Shown one piece after another: positions 35,751 to 48,800 of a DNA stretch of 64,000 nucleotides. Where the stretch lies: assembly GCA_033977485.1 (NCBI GenBank), contig CM066983.1, positions 108,715,580 to 108,779,579 on the forward strand. Direction: 5' to 3'. The DNA comes from Hydrangea macrophylla. Taxonomy: Eukaryota > Streptophyta > Magnoliopsida > Cornales > Hydrangeaceae. The stretch's first letter is position 1. Every line of letters starts with the position of its first letter. A program made the translations under genes and the position numbers. The notes beneath the pieces are model-generated. The model was not told where the DNA came from. It worked only from the letters and a program-made list of their open reading frames with translations, and ran no database searches.

Positions 35751-36348
35751 TAGCATTGTCTAGTTAGTATTTAAGGGTTTGTCTATAGAATCTGATCATG
35801 AGGTATATTTATTTTCTGCAATGCAAAAGACTAGCTTGGTTTTGCCCCAACCAGCTATTCGGAGTAAATCTTCTTTTGTAGCACCTAATTGCTGCGAGAA
35901 ATTTGGAATCTCATAACCAACACACTCAATCAAGTGGTTGGAGAACAAGACCCATGATCCATTATTGGACTGTTTTCTTCTGCCAAAGCCATCCCAGCAA
36001 TGTACATTAGCAACCCGGTAGGTGCTAATGGGTCCGAATCCAGTTCGAACTGTTTGACAAAATGAGATCATTGCATAGTGAAAGGGAAAAAGACATATTT
36101 CCAAGAATATGAGCTCTGAAGTACAAAGATAATCCAAGAATATGAACTCTAAATTACAAGGATAAAATTAACAGCCAAAGTTCTACATTTTCGGTCCGTT
36201 GTCCCATTTTATCCAACAAAGGCATTAGCAAGTTTCTTGCGGGTGATGCAGCCACAAAAATAACAGAACATTCCACTCTCATTACCTATTTAACGGGAAA
36301 AAGAAAACATTTCTAGGTTTAAAAAACAGGAGAGAGTTGTCTTCTTTT

Positions 36349-38731
36349 TTACTTCAACTTCAAATCACTGTTTGATGGAAATGCTTTGCCACGATGGTTG
36401 AAGATCATGAAATCCAGATTGGCAGGTAAAGAGACTATCCTGCATTCCCAAAAACACCAGTCCTGAAATAAGTTGTCTGAAACATTTCCGAACATACATC
36501 AAAGCAATACAAAATTGGTACCATCTTTTTGCATTCGAGGACAAAACACAGGACAGTAAATAAAAAGAAAGGTTGAAGAATCAGTAATACAATTCACTAC
36601 TGCTGGGCATACAATTACAACTAACAACTCCATCATAGGTCCCTTTCTTTGCTTACACAGTGGATTGGATGAAATCTAATGATAAATCATTCCATTGGTA
36701 AGAAGTGAGTGAAGTAATCTGTCATACAACATGCAAAAGCAAAAGCAAAAGCAATGCAGATCTAAAAGATGAAACAATAAAAATTAATAAAATAATAAAA
36801 CGAAGAAGGAGGAATAATAAAATAATAAAACGAAGAATGAATAAACTAGCAAAAGCTATTTAAAAAAAAAAAAAACTAGATGTGGCAAAAGCAATGCAGA
36901 TCTAAAAGATAAAACCTAAAAGAAATAATATGAAACAGCCCAGGATCATTTTTCAATCTTCATAGATTACATTATTAGTACATTGTACACTATAAAGGGC
37001 AAAGCCCACTACACGAGGTTCCCACCAATGAGGGGAATACACAGACTTACCCCCTCATGTGGGAGTAAAAATTGGGTATCACGGTGATACCAACTAGGAT
37101 TTTATCCCCCCTCACATCTTTTTAAATTTTGCTGAGTTAGCAAAATTTTTGGTGAGTTGGACAAGAATTCCCCAAGACATCGAGGGCCAAATGGATTCAT
37201 ACAGGATTTTTATTGGGTTGTGATACCACGTAGGATTCTACACCCTTTGTATTCAATATTTTTCCTCATGTGGAGGGGCTGTTTCCAAGTTCAAACATGA
37301 GACACCGATGTCACTTTATAGAGAATAACATCGGGCTAATTATGCTTAATTAGAAATTATTGAATAAATCAGAACAATTTTCCAAACTTGAAGTACATTT
37401 GTCACAACACATCACCTTAACCCCTAATGTTGAGCGGCTGTTTCCAAGTTCATACAGGAGACACTGACATCACTTTATAGATAATAACAGCGGGATAATA
37501 ATGCTTGATTAGAAAATTTTGAATACATCAGAACATTTTTCCAAACATGAAGTACATTAGTCACAACACGTCTTGCATTGCAGTAAGCTCTATTCAGTAT
37601 ATGAAGAGTACCCACAAAATGACAAGGTGACCACAATTAGCATTAACTTGGCCTCTATGACTACATTTGGTATCTATGATCTATACTGTTGCTTGATATG
37701 AAGTATGAAAGTGCTCCCAATTAGTTATTGCAGTAAGAGAAGCTTGGCCTCTAAAGAGAGAGAATCAATTATCTGTGAACAGGGATCTTCAAGAAATAAT
37801 TTACAATTTGACTGTTCATTGGTAGTGAAATGGCTAGAATGACAATTGAGACTATAAAAACCACAAATAGGCCATAAAATTGAACAAATACAGACACAGT
37901 GAGCTACCTAGAAAAGAGAAATGCTGATGCAGCCATGTAAATCGTGGGGATCAGGCTATTAAAAAGAGTCAGCAAGTTGAGTGGAACAGTTTGAACAAAG
38001 ACCGACAGTCGAGACTACAAAAACCATAAATGGGCCATAAATTTGAACAAATACAGATACAGTGAGCTAACTAGAAAAGATAAATGCTCATGCAGTCATG
38101 TAAATTGTGGGGATCAGGCTATTCGAAGAGTCAGCAAGTTGAGTGGAACAGTTAGAAAAAAGTATACAACTCGTAGATTTTACTCACTGCAATTCAATAA
38201 CTCAACTACACATTAACATAGTGATGGTACCCAAAAAGTTACGACAGGTGAATTTGCTACTCTATGACCATCAAACTAAAATGGCTTCCGAATAATTATG
38301 ATTTTTTCTCTACCATCACCAGAGTGAAATATCATCGTTCCACGTATTTGTATAATAGATTCAAAAATTGTCAACAGATCACTGTAAATGATAACATAAA
38401 TTGACATTCCTAGACAATACCTTATATTCAGTTGGTTAGGTAATCTCCATGGTTCGAAGTCTCGGACGAAACCGAGTCGTCTCGGCCGAGTCAACTCGGT
38501 TTCGTAGGGTAACGAGACGAGATCTACAACCGAGTAAAAAAAAAATCAAAACGACGTAGGATCGGACACCATCTCGGCCGTACCGCCACGTATCGGACGA
38601 GATGGGTCCGTCTCGTACGAGATCTCGGACGAGACAACAGCTCGAATCTCAGAGGTCCAGATTTAAGGGGAAAAAAATAGGGCAAAATGTACCTGAGGTC
38701 AAAATCGTGGTTGAACCATCTTCAACATTTG

Positions 38732-38769
<38 letters not shown>

Positions 38770-40476
38770 ATAGATCTACGGCGACCAAATCTGATCAAGC
38801 CTCTACTTCTCAGCTTTTCAAGTCCAGTTCGTCTATCTTTCTCTCTCTTTGTTCTTGGCTTCTTCAGTTCTTGGCTTCTTCAGTTCGTCTCTCTCTCTCT
38901 CTACTCGATCTGCTGTTGGAGGTCCTTCGTCTCTCTTTCTCCATTTTTATTTGGTCGCAGCTTGAAGAAGAGGAGAAAGGTAGGGTTTCTTTGCGTTGGT
39001 TTTCTTTTTTCATTTGGTTGTGTGAGTGTGTGACTACCGACTTATATTCGTGTGATTGTGTTTGACTTAAATAAAAGACTAAATGACTAACACTTAAATG
39101 ATTTGTATTTGGTTGTATATTATAGTATAATATATGGGTAATACTTGGGACACAAACAAACACACAATCTTTGGGACACAACCCAAATAATGTGTCTATC
39201 TCTCTCCTGTGTCACTGTGGGGTCCAGTGACATCACAGGAGAGAGATAGACCCATTATTTAGGTTGTGTCCCAAAAGTTGTGTGTTTGTTTGTGTCCCAA
39301 TCTTTACTCATAATATATTATGCTTAACTGACTTAACATTTTATATTTATTTTTTAAAATATTAGACAACACTATAATACACCAATTATAATTATATACT
39401 ACCACATTATATCATTATTAAATTATTAATTATATCTTATTATTTAAAAAAAAATTAAATTTGAAATTAGAAACTTGTTATTAATAAATAATTATTAATA
39501 AACATAAGACTTAATTATTTATAAATAAATAACTTATTATTTCTTTCTAAATTATATTTGAAATTATTAATAAAGACTTAGGTGATCCTAATTATGTATG
39601 TAGTGTTATCAGATACTCAATCCGCAGCGTGTGTATTGGATATTATGTGACATTGTAATTGGTATATTGTGTATTGGGACAATCTATTAAGCCAAATTTG
39701 TTTTTCAAATGATTTTAGAATTTTTCATTATTTTTTCAGATTTTTTAAACCTTAAACCTTAAATCTAGCGTATCTTTGCGTATCGCCCGATACCAGTCTG
39801 CGGCGCCGCGACCGAGTTGTATCCGCGACCTCAGCGACCGAGTTGTATCCGCGACCTCAGCGACCGATACCGATACCGCGACCGATACCGATACCGCGAC
39901 CTTGAACCATGGTAATCTCTTATTTTACTGCAGTCTATATTTTATAGTATGAATAGCAAATTTAACAATTGGAAAGAAGAATCTGATTCATGTTCTATAT
40001 GAATAACAGAACAGCTACAAACAATTACAATTATTAAAAAAGAAGAAGGTACCTTTAGAGATTGAAATACAGAGACAAGGTAAAGTGTACCTGTTCTCAT
40101 CTGAATCAGGTAGGATCGAGAGGAACTTCCCCGGCACCGTCAGCGCTGCCCACATGCAAAACACCAACCCTAGAATCAACTCAGCCACCACCTGCATTCA
40201 TGAAACCCTAATATGCATAAGCACCACAAACCACACAAAAAAACACACACACACACAGAGGAATATATTACATTAAAAGGGGGGCCGGAAAACTCCTCCT
40301 CCATGATCTTAAGAAGAGACCTATCTGAAAGGAGATCAAACACAATCAGATAACTAAAAAGTGATCAATAGTGAAACTGGGTAGTGGATGTGAGAGAGGT
40401 TACACTGGATGGTAGAGTAGGCTGCGTGGGAGAGGATCAGAACTCCCAGTACGCCGACGACGAAGCCCAACCCCAT
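36349..40476 (-). CDS. EMC5: ER membrane protein complex subunit 5 / membrane magnesium transporter
   Basis: Minus-strand join: exon 1 40476-40404, exon 2 40324-40272, exon 3 40191-40091, exon 4 36439-36349 (stop TAA). It totals 318 nt, encoding 105 aa, with GT-AG introns and consistent phases (1, 0, 2). The protein begins MGLGFVVGVLGVLILSHAAY (first membrane segment), then STIQYRSLLKIMEEEF. The second membrane segment is at about residues 43-61 (VVAELILGLVFCMWAALTV), then PGKFLSILPDSDENR and SLPANLDFMIFNHRG. This two-TM layout and these motifs are those of EMC5/MMgT. Family knowledge: EMC5 is a small subunit of the ER membrane protein complex, an insertase for tail-anchored and multi-pass proteins; the Mg2+-transport name comes from animal work. 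Intron 3 is 3651 bp and full of repeats, including a Mutator-like element. Confidence 0.93.
37273..37590. repeat. Tandem duplication in EMC5 intron 3, period 160 bp
   Basis: Units begin GGGGCTGTTTCCAAGTTC (about 37273) and GCGGCTGTTTCCAAGTTC (about 37433) and share CACTTTATAGA-AATAACA, AGAAA, ATCAGAACA and GAAGTACATT-GTCACAACAC. They are diverged by scattered substitutions. Confidence 0.8.
37847..38155. repeat. Tandem duplication in EMC5 intron 3, period 164 bp
   Basis: Units start at about 37847 and 38011 and share AAAACCA-AAAT-GGCCATAAA, TTGAACAAATACAGA, GTGGGGATCAGGCTATT and GAGTCAGCAAGTTGAGTGGA. Confidence 0.85.
38448..39910. mobile_element. Mutator-like non-autonomous element in EMC5 intron 3, about 1.46 kb
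   Basis: A perfect 9-bp direct repeat GGTAATCTC flanks it (38439-38447 and 39911-39919). The left end CATGGTTCGAAGTCTCGG and the inverted right end ATGGTTCAAGGTCGCGG form the terminal repeat. A 9-bp duplication fits Mutator-like elements. Both ends are unusually rich in CG-containing short repeats (ACCGAGT, CTCGG; on the right GCGACCGATACCGATACC in tandem). The interior has a (CT)n run (about 38733-38767), a nested hairpin (39147-39298) and AT-rich filler. No MURA-type transposase. Confidence 0.75.
39147..39298. mobile_element. Foldback MITE, 152 bp
   Basis: The left arm GGGACACAAACAAACACACAA continues to TTTGGGACACAACC and GTCTATCTCTCTCCTGTG. The right arm is the near-complete inverse, ending TTGTTTGTGTCCC. 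It shares the TCTATCTCTCTCCT core with the hairpins at 35271 and 35454, so they may be one family. It is nested in the Mutator-like element. Confidence 0.8.
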
Positions 40477-41127
40477 TCTACGAATCGATCGCCGACCGAT
40501 GAAATCTCCGAGAGTTTTGATTACAATTATTGCCTGCTAAACCAGAAAGCCTCAAGTATAAGCTCTGCCCTAGACTCCCTAGCTGTAAACTCTAAATTGT
40601 AAACGCCGAAGTGACGTCGTTTCTACAGCCTTGTTCGGTTTAATTGTATGTGGCTCTAAAAGAACATGAAAAGGAGAAAGAAAATGAGGTGTTTCACTTG
40701 TGTTCTCTTTCTTGGTTAATTACTGGTAAAATTTAAAAATTTGCTAAACCACAATTGTATATGTGAATGAAGGACAGCATTCAACATGTTTTGGTTTATT
40801 TATCATATTATTCTCTTTTGTTTCTTATTTTTTCCATCCTTTTCCTTATTATTAATTAAAGAAATAAAAATGTTTTTATTTATTTATTATATAATCTTTT
40901 TTTATTTTCCCTCAGTAAATTTAAAAACCAAACAAAATTTTTACACACTGGATCCAAATCTCATATGGGATACCCAATTTAAAACGGTGTTGAGAAGTTT
41001 ATAACAATTTATTTATCTATTTCTTTGGGTAAATTCGTAAATATCACCTACCTCGCCTGAGGTTTAACCTAATTAAAATACATCTACTCATGTTTCAGGA
41101 ATCTCACTTACCTTCTTTATTTTTAAA

Positions 41128-41735
41128 TAGGGTGAATTACACTTTACACTCTTTGCAGTTTGGATGTGATGTCATTTGGTCCCTGTAGTTTCAATTTTGT
41201 CAATTTAATCCTTACAGTTCAGTTTATGTTCAATGTTAGGGGTGAAATTCGGTTGGTTCGGTTCGGTTTTGGTTGGTTTTGAGAGTTTTAAAAACCGACC
41301 GAATGTTCATTTTTGGTCAGGTCGGGTCGGTTCAAGTTTAGTTCGGCTTGTAACTCGAGGTTTTTTTTGGAAAATCGACCGGACTGCTCGGTGCGGTCGT
41401 TTGGTCCAGTTTTCAGTCTTCAACTTTCACCCCTATTCAATGTAGTCCATTTATGAAAATTTTCTAGATTTTTTTTTTACAAAAACAGGTCATGTGATGC
41501 ATACAGGAGGTATGGTTAAAGGCATAATGGCAAATTTAGTTTGGAAAATTACACTTTACACACCTATATTGAATCTAAATCTGTCAAAAATTGTAAGAAA
41601 AAATTGATGAATGGATTATATTGAAGCTAAACTGAAACTGTAAGGACTAAATTGACAAAATTGAAACTACATCAACCAAAGTGAAATCACAACCAAACTA
41701 TAAGAGTACAAAATATGATTTAGCCTTTTAAATAT
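41128..41735. mobile_element. Foldback element holding a nested hAT MITE
   Basis: The left arm (about 41128-41240: AGTTTGGATGTGATGTCA, GTAGTTTCAATTTTGTCAAT, AATCCTTACAGTT) is matched inverted by the right arm (about 41600-41725). The arms are over 100 bp with modest divergence. It lies between the divergent EMC5 and PGK/TrmB genes. The rest of 40477-42870 shows only AT-rich sequence and an (AT)n run near 42010-42033. Confidence 0.7.
41237..41435. mobile_element. hAT-type MITE, 199 bp
   Basis: An 11-bp perfect terminal inverted repeat TAGGGGTGAAA is flanked by the 8-bp direct repeat TTCAATGT (41229-41236 and 41436-41443). The interior is rich in CGGTT/AACCG subterminal repeats. No ORF. It is nested in the foldback element at 41128-41735. 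Confidence 0.9.
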
Positions 41736-42012
41736 TTGTCTCAGTTTCCCCTCTCTCTCTTTAACAAATCATTAGAAATTTAAGGGAATCTAACTCTAAA
41801 ATAAAAAAAAAATAAAAGAAGTAAGTTAGATTCCTAAAATATGAGAGGAGGTATGCGTATTAAGGCCAAACCTTAAGGGAGGTAAAATGATATTTACCAT
41901 ATTTCTTTTTACAATATGACATTGAGATTGGTATGTTTGTGAATAAAGCAACTTTCATAATTTCTCATTTTTTGAAGCCTTGGAATTTTATTAACATTCT
42001 AATCGCAGTTCA

Positions 42013-42043
<31 letters not shown>

Positions 42044-42831
42044 TTCATTCACTTTAGTTGAGGAAGAACTTTGACATTTTCTATCCTATCTTACATGTGG
42101 TTCCTATATATGTAATAGTTGAAACCTTGGACATTTTTTAAGATTTTTTTGGTACAAATTGTGTGTTTATAACTTATCTCTTTTAATGTGATTTTCACGG
42201 GCTAAAAGAGACTTTGTCCTTCAAATTAGGACTTCAAGTGTAAAAAGTTAAATTGGATTTAAATTGTCTTCCTTACAAAAGTTTGTAATTACCGAGCAAT
42301 AAATATGAAAGGTGTGAGTTTTCTAATTTTTTGTTGTGCAACAGAAATTGAGATCGAGAAAATTTTGGACGGTTTTATCTTAGGGACCGAGTGATATGTA
42401 CGAACTGCTCTTACACAACAAAATATTCTAAAGAGAACAATACTCCCGACTCGGCCCGTAATTTATTAAAAGACACTACTGATCCAATAATTCTACTCCA
42501 ATCTTATTTACATGTTTCTACAATTATATTAGTCCAAGATTTAAAGCAAAGACGAGCTCCAAGATTTAAAGCAAAGACGAGCAAGTGAAAAACACATGGG
42601 GGAATGAATGTGGAAGTGTATTTAATCCATATATTATATGAAGATTAGAATCTGTCATTCCAGATTTATGAAAATGCGAGGCATTACGTTGTTGCAAATA
42701 GGCTTTCCGCACTTGATTGTTAGCAGCTCTTTACCTCAAATTCACAGCCACTACTACAATTACTGATTTTTTTTTTTTGTAGTCTGATGACATACAGAAT
42801 TTTATCATTGTAATTTGTCAAACAGGATATC

Positions 42832-42837
<6 letters not shown>

Positions 42838-42870
<33 letters not shown>
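42838..42870. repeat. (GA)n microsatellite abutting the PGK/TrmB start codon
   Basis: About 16 AG units run directly into the ATG at 42871, so it is the last part of the predicted 5' UTR. Confidence 0.9.
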
Positions 42871-42874
<4 letters not shown>

Positions 42875-45800
42875 GTCAAGTTCTGAACTTACTCCAAGGA
42901 ACTCTCTTGGCCAACAATCCGGATTTCTTCAATTATACCCTCACTTTACCAACGCCGCTTCAGCGAAAACAATCATATTTGTGCAGCGGAAATTCTGCTG
43001 CTGCATTTCAGAAATTTCAAGGAAATCGACCTTCATTGCAAGGTTTACTTCCAAAACTGAAATGACAATCTTTCAATTTTTATCCTCTTTTTTTTTTTTT
43101 TTCCTTCTTCTTCCACGTATTACTCTTTGTTTAGTTTTCAATTTGACTTTATCCAATCAGCCGGAAGTTGGGAGACTATAGAGCAGACTGAGACACATTC
43201 ACGTTTGCATAAGGTAAACTTCAATACTTCACTCAATATTCCGAAAAACAAATTCAATACTTCACTCCACCTTTTCTGCTTCATATTCATCATCTGTCTA
43301 CTGCTTTCAACCTATACAAATTACTAGCTTGTTGAAAACTAACTCGTGAAAATTAATGAACTATATCCACAGCTTTAATTTACTATTATTATTATAATTA
43401 TTATTATTATTATTATTTAGACAGATGAACACTGCAAACTACAGAAGTATTCTTGCTTCTTGATGTACAAAAAGGGGGTAGCTTAATTTGTTAATTTATA
43501 GTAGCAAACAAAAAAAGTCCCTCAAAGAAAAAGAACCCAATTCTCCTCTATGAACCACCCCCACATGGTTAATTTTATCTTACGTTTTTTTTTTTTGGCA
43601 TAAGGAAGAATGAGAGGAGAGGAGAGGAAGGAGGAAAAGGGAAGGGGCAAAGAAAGTTTCTCTCCTTTGCCAAGAAAGGAAAATATGAAGGAAAAGTTTC
43701 CCTTAGGCCCACCAATTTTTATTTTTATTTTTATTTTTTTACCGAAAAGAGTTTGGAGAGGAGGGAAGGAAGGAACTTTCCGTTACTTTTACTTTCTTTC
43801 GTTGTGTGTAAGGGCATAATTTTAAAACCAAGCAACAGATGTTTCGTTCCTTTACTTTGGGATATTTTAGGTGGTGTGAGTTTGTAATTTTGACTTGTGC
43901 TTGCTCGAATCTTGAGCTCGTAATTGTGGGATGTTAGTATCCGATGCTTTGTTATATGTATCAACAGGTACCCAAGTTTTGTTTAACACTGATATGAACT
44001 ACATTCTCCCATCAATTTGAATATTACTTCGCCTTTTTAGCCGCTCAATTGCAAATGGCGCAAATCTGATTTCATGTTCTTATTTGGTCCAAACTGTCAG
44101 GCCACTTAAAAATATATGGTACAACTAGTTTTTTCTATTTATGCTCCATGGGTTGTCGTCTTAAAAGCCTTTTTCCTCTCAGAGAAATTACTTCTGTGAA
44201 ATGCATATTCTCCTTGTATTTGGCTGTGATATTGTTTACATTGTTGCATTTTTCATCGGACTTGCATATATTTTTTTTCCTTTAGGCCAAAGCTGAGGAT
44301 GGAGCTGAGTCAAATGTATTTCCATATGTGCAAACCCTTAGGAAATTTCCCAAGGAGGAGCTTTTCGAAAAGGTTGTCCTGGTTAGATTCGATTCTACCA
44401 TCCTACTTGTGGAAGAGTCAGACCAGCAATCTGTTTCAGTCACTAGTGCACTCTCTACCATTAAATATTTATACTACGCAGGGGCTAGAGTTGTTCTAGT
44501 AAGTAATTGGAGTGTGAAAATTAATTCAAAGCTTCTTGATGCAGACTCTGTCGCAGGTATATTGTGTAAACCTATTCCTGCTTTCAGTTTCAGTTCATGA
44601 CGGTTCATTCGAGTCAATCATTTACTTGAATATTACTTGATATGTTGTTTTTTAAAAAGGGTCACTGGGCAATACAGTACACTTATGTTGGATAGATTAA
44701 TAATTTAGCAATGCACGTATATGCTTCAGCAGATATGTTGTTGCAGCTTTAATTACCTGTAATGGAAAAGCTTCTGCTGTTTCTGTGCATCACATATAGT
44801 AAAATGACTAAACAAACATTAAGACACATCAAAATTATGATGACAATAATGCGTATTAGTAAAATGAAAACATGCGGATGCAACTGAACTCTACATGAAT
44901 AGTAGTGAGACCTTTTCTAGATTTTAGCATTCCTATTAATGCTGATGGCCATTGTTGTCAAATCATGAATCGTATTGAATTATGAATGGCAAGATTCACT
45001 TTTTTGAAGAAAATAAGTGGTATCTGTACGGATACATTGTATACATATAAAAACTCATGTACAATGTTTAAAAAAAATAAAATAACAATTTAACAAAAGT
45101 TTCATGCAATATCAATGCTCAAAATTGAAAGTTTTCCACTTAAGACTTGAAACTTCAAAGTCCAAATTATGAATTGTGAATCGTATTGAATCATGAATCA
45201 TGAATCATGAATCATATCGGGTTGTATGAAACTCGAATCACTTCTTATGAATTAACTTGTGAATTGATTGATTCTAACAACCATGCTTATGGCCTCTATG
45301 TATCAGAATTTCTGTCAATGGTTCTCCAGATTAGAGTTGTACCAGCGAAATTTGTTTCTGGTCATATGCGGTCTAAGATGGAAGACAGACAGAAATGTAA
45401 TATTGTTCTTCTGGAGAATCTTTCTCAGTTCAAAGGGGAGCTTGCCAATTGTTCAAAGTTTGCTCAACAATTATCATCAGGAATCGATGTCTTTGTTAAT
45501 GATGCATTTTCCCTTTCTCATAAAGTTCTTGCATCAACGGTTGGCGTTACTCGCTTCTGCTATGCGTCTGTTGCGGGTTTTCACTTTGAGGAGGGTCTAA
45601 CTAAACTAAAGAAGGCTGTCAGGACCAATAAAAGACCATTTGTTGCCATTGTATGCCTCTTTGCAGAATTACACATTAACGCTAATTTTTCACCAACTGT
45701 TTGGGTTAGCTTAGAATAATTGCTTTTTGGACTAACATATTTTTTTAAACAAAGCTGTGCTAATTCACGAAATGGCTATCCCAGGTGGGGATCTTGAAGT

Positions 45801-48800
45801 CTGTAGTCTGTATTATACTGCTTGAATCAATCTTAGAACTTCTCTTCTGTTACTCATCACTAGTGCTCTGCTGTTAAATTTAGATTGGAGGGGGTAATTT
45901 CGTTGACAAATCAGCTGCTTTGCAATTTCTAGCTTCTACATGTGATGGTCTGGTGTTTGTTGGAATGATGGCATTCCAAATAATGCATGCCCTTGGATGG
46001 ACTGTTCCTATGAAATTTGTAGAACTTGGAGGACTTGAAGAAGCTTTAGATATAATCCAGTTGGCAAAATTTAGAAGCGTGCCTGTTTTGTTTCCAAAAG
46101 ATTTTTGGTGCATGAATGATCGTCTTCAACACCAATTGGAAGTAATTCCTGCTCATAGTATTCTGGATGGTAAGGTTGCATTTATGAGCATAAATATTGC
46201 ATAATGCCCCTTTCTGTGAGTGTTTATTTAAGCAGTAACTGGGCCATTTTGAAATGGCCCAGTTAAGGCCATGCACAATCCTCTTCTAGCTTAAATATTT
46301 AAATGAGCTTAAATATTGCATAATGCCCTTTTCTGCGAGTAATTTTTTAAGCAGTAACTGGGCCATTTTAAAATGCTTTTATTCTCAATTAAACAGTGTG
46401 CTAGAAGAGTTTGTTTTTAAATCACATGGTTCCACAATCCTCTAGCGCTCTTCTTTTTATCCTTATATATTGCTATGTGAAGAAGCTCCACAGCAGCTCA
46501 GCTCTTGTTTGAGTCACAACTGATTGAGCTGAAGCACAAGTACGGACGAATCACATAGAGTTGGTCCACCAGTGAAGGTCATACAATATTAAGTCTGCTC
46601 GTTCTATTTGTGGAGCTTGGACTTGCTATATTTTGTTTCTTGCTAAAGGTTTTAATTGTTTGAAAGGGATAAATGTCATAGATTTCATCACTTGGCACGT
46701 TTAATATTGAATTGTAGTATTGTACTTCGGATAAATATTTCTTGGATGAGGTTTGTAGTATACACTAGTCAGTGATTTTTAAGATGCTTGGATAAATTAT
46801 TGCAAAACTAATCCAGAAGAGATAGTTAGCTTGCCACCATGTCCTTCCATTTTTATCTAATGTGCCTTCTTTTTTCTCTTCTAACTTTGTTACCATTTTT
46901 CAATTGAAAATTGTCTGTCCCTTCATCCAAATTTTCTTCTTTTAGGTTGGCTACCTGTTGATCTGGGGCCCCGGTCATTCGATGAAATTTCCTCCTTGAT
47001 TTCAAAATGCGAGGTGAGGTATGCGGTTTTGTAACTTGTAGCATAAGGAATACCAATTACTCTTAATTGAACTGAATCCATTAGTTCATCTGGTTTTGCT
47101 ATGCAACACTGTTAATACTTGAGATGGTTTGATATTTTGATATTGTGGTGTAAGGCAATGAAACCACTTGTTGAAGATTTGGGATCAATTAGCTAAAGAT
47201 ATTGTTCATTTCAACACGATGGTTACACCTTTAGCTTTTCTTAGTGTTGTACACTGAACTTGATACTGGAGACTGTAATATTTTTTTTTGATAAATGTGT
47301 CATCCTTCGCTAGGATATCTACTTGACATGTATGCAAAGAAAATGATCAAAGTTCCTCTCTTTGCGAGGTATATGTGTTTGACTCTCATAATCCCATTCG
47401 TGCTGCACTTCTGTTTGTAAAGTTTCAGCCAACCAAATTGTGCAAAAAATACTGTTGAAACGAAGTAGAAAAACAGAATTTGTAGGGAGAAGGAAAAAGA
47501 AAGAGAAGGAGAGAAGAGAAAGGGAGATGCCTGAAAGGACTACATTGTATTAGCTCAATTGGATTATTAATTACAAGACTCACACACCTATATATAGGGC
47601 GGAGATAGAAATTAAACTACCTAATCTAATCCTAATCAAATCCTACGAAGTCACAAATCTATCCCATAAATAATGAGATTTATAAACTAATCAAATTAAA
47701 TTAATTAAAATAAAATCTTTCCTAAATAAATGGATTTGATTGGATTACAATCAAATCTAGAATATTTCCTATATTCAGTGGACAATAAAATTGAGTGTCC
47801 GAAATGAAGAATAAGGTCTTGGTTTGTTTCTACATGGTTGTGAGAGGTTCTGTGCGACTAAACGGTTTTGCAGAACGTTGGGGAAGAGAACAAATTCTGA
47901 AAGATTGTGATAATGTACAAATTCTTATAGTTGAGTTAAGGTGTTTTCCCCCTTTTGGTGTGTGCTTTGAAGTGAATGAGCTCTATGTGAGAGAGATTTT
48001 ATTCTGAGAAGGAAGTATGGCAGCAGGGCTTTTTGTTTTAATTTTTTACCAGTTTTTTCGGCCATTTTTTACGCTACCTATATATTGTATTTTGTTATTT
48101 TGACAGAATTTGCAGCACCCAGTTCTTCTGACAAAAATGTGTCACATGTCTTGCAGAAAATTATATGGATTGGCCCAGTGAAATTCAGCTCATCAATTCA
48201 GGATACCAATTGGGCATCTAATTTGGCACGAATGCTTGATAAATTAAGTCAAAGCAGTTGCGATATTACTGTTGTTGGAAATATGGCTTGCAAAGCACTT
48301 ATGAGGGAAGCAAGTTGTGTCTCTGTTCATAATATGGTTGAGAATGCGTCAGTCATGTGGGAATTTCTCAAAGGAAGAACGCTTCCAGGGCTCATGGCCT
48401 TAGATAGAGTGTGTTTTCTTTATCTTCACGTGTATAAAAATTCACTCAAAGTGGTGGTTGTATTTGTTGTTCAAGTTGGAAGCAGTCTTTATGGTAGCAA
48501 TGCGTCTATATCATCTGTGTGCAGATATAACTGGGATAGTCTTGGTTATTTCAGTTGGAGTGCCTTAAAGTGGGCGTTTTCGTTTGTGCAGTGCTCACAG
48601 TTTAGTTGATTTAGTTCATAACTAGCCTGCAAGTTTCAACTAGTGTAAGAAAAATATCTACATCGGAGAGAGACATATACATTATGCTATATCATAGAAC
48701 GATTATGCTTTGAGATTATACTTGAGGATGGCCAACTTCGAAAAAAGATAGCTGTTTGACATTGTTACCTTGGAAGGGGTACTATAGTCATGATGATTTC

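Larger units (their letters stand above)
34746..36348. other. Intergenic region with hairpin repeats
   Basis: Contains the foldback MITE at 35271-35414 and the expanded relative at 35454-35750. A 113-codon minus-strand reading frame at 35796-36137 lies beyond the EMC5 stop, where its 3' UTR would be, and matches nothing I recognise. Confidence 0.5.

Noticed and set aside
35796..36137. 113-codon minus-strand ORF beyond the EMC5 stop
   Set aside because: It lies where the EMC5 3' UTR is expected, matches no family I recognise, and has no start context or splice support.
37060..37250. Apparent MITE with GTATCAC/GTGATACC blocks in EMC5 intron 3
   Set aside because: The similar blocks read partly as direct and partly as inverted repeats, and no consistent arms or target duplication emerged.
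47452..47800. Possible retroelement remnant in intron 6 (TGTTGAAACG start, CTATATATAGGG motif)
   Set aside because: No opposite terminus or target duplication could be found. It may be an old solo LTR, but I cannot support the borders.
44286..48408. A free-standing phosphoglycerate kinase gene or pseudogene
   Set aside because: The reading frame and splice phases continue into the methyltransferase exons, there is no stop after the PGK part, and no frameshift is needed, so a fused gene is the simpler reading.
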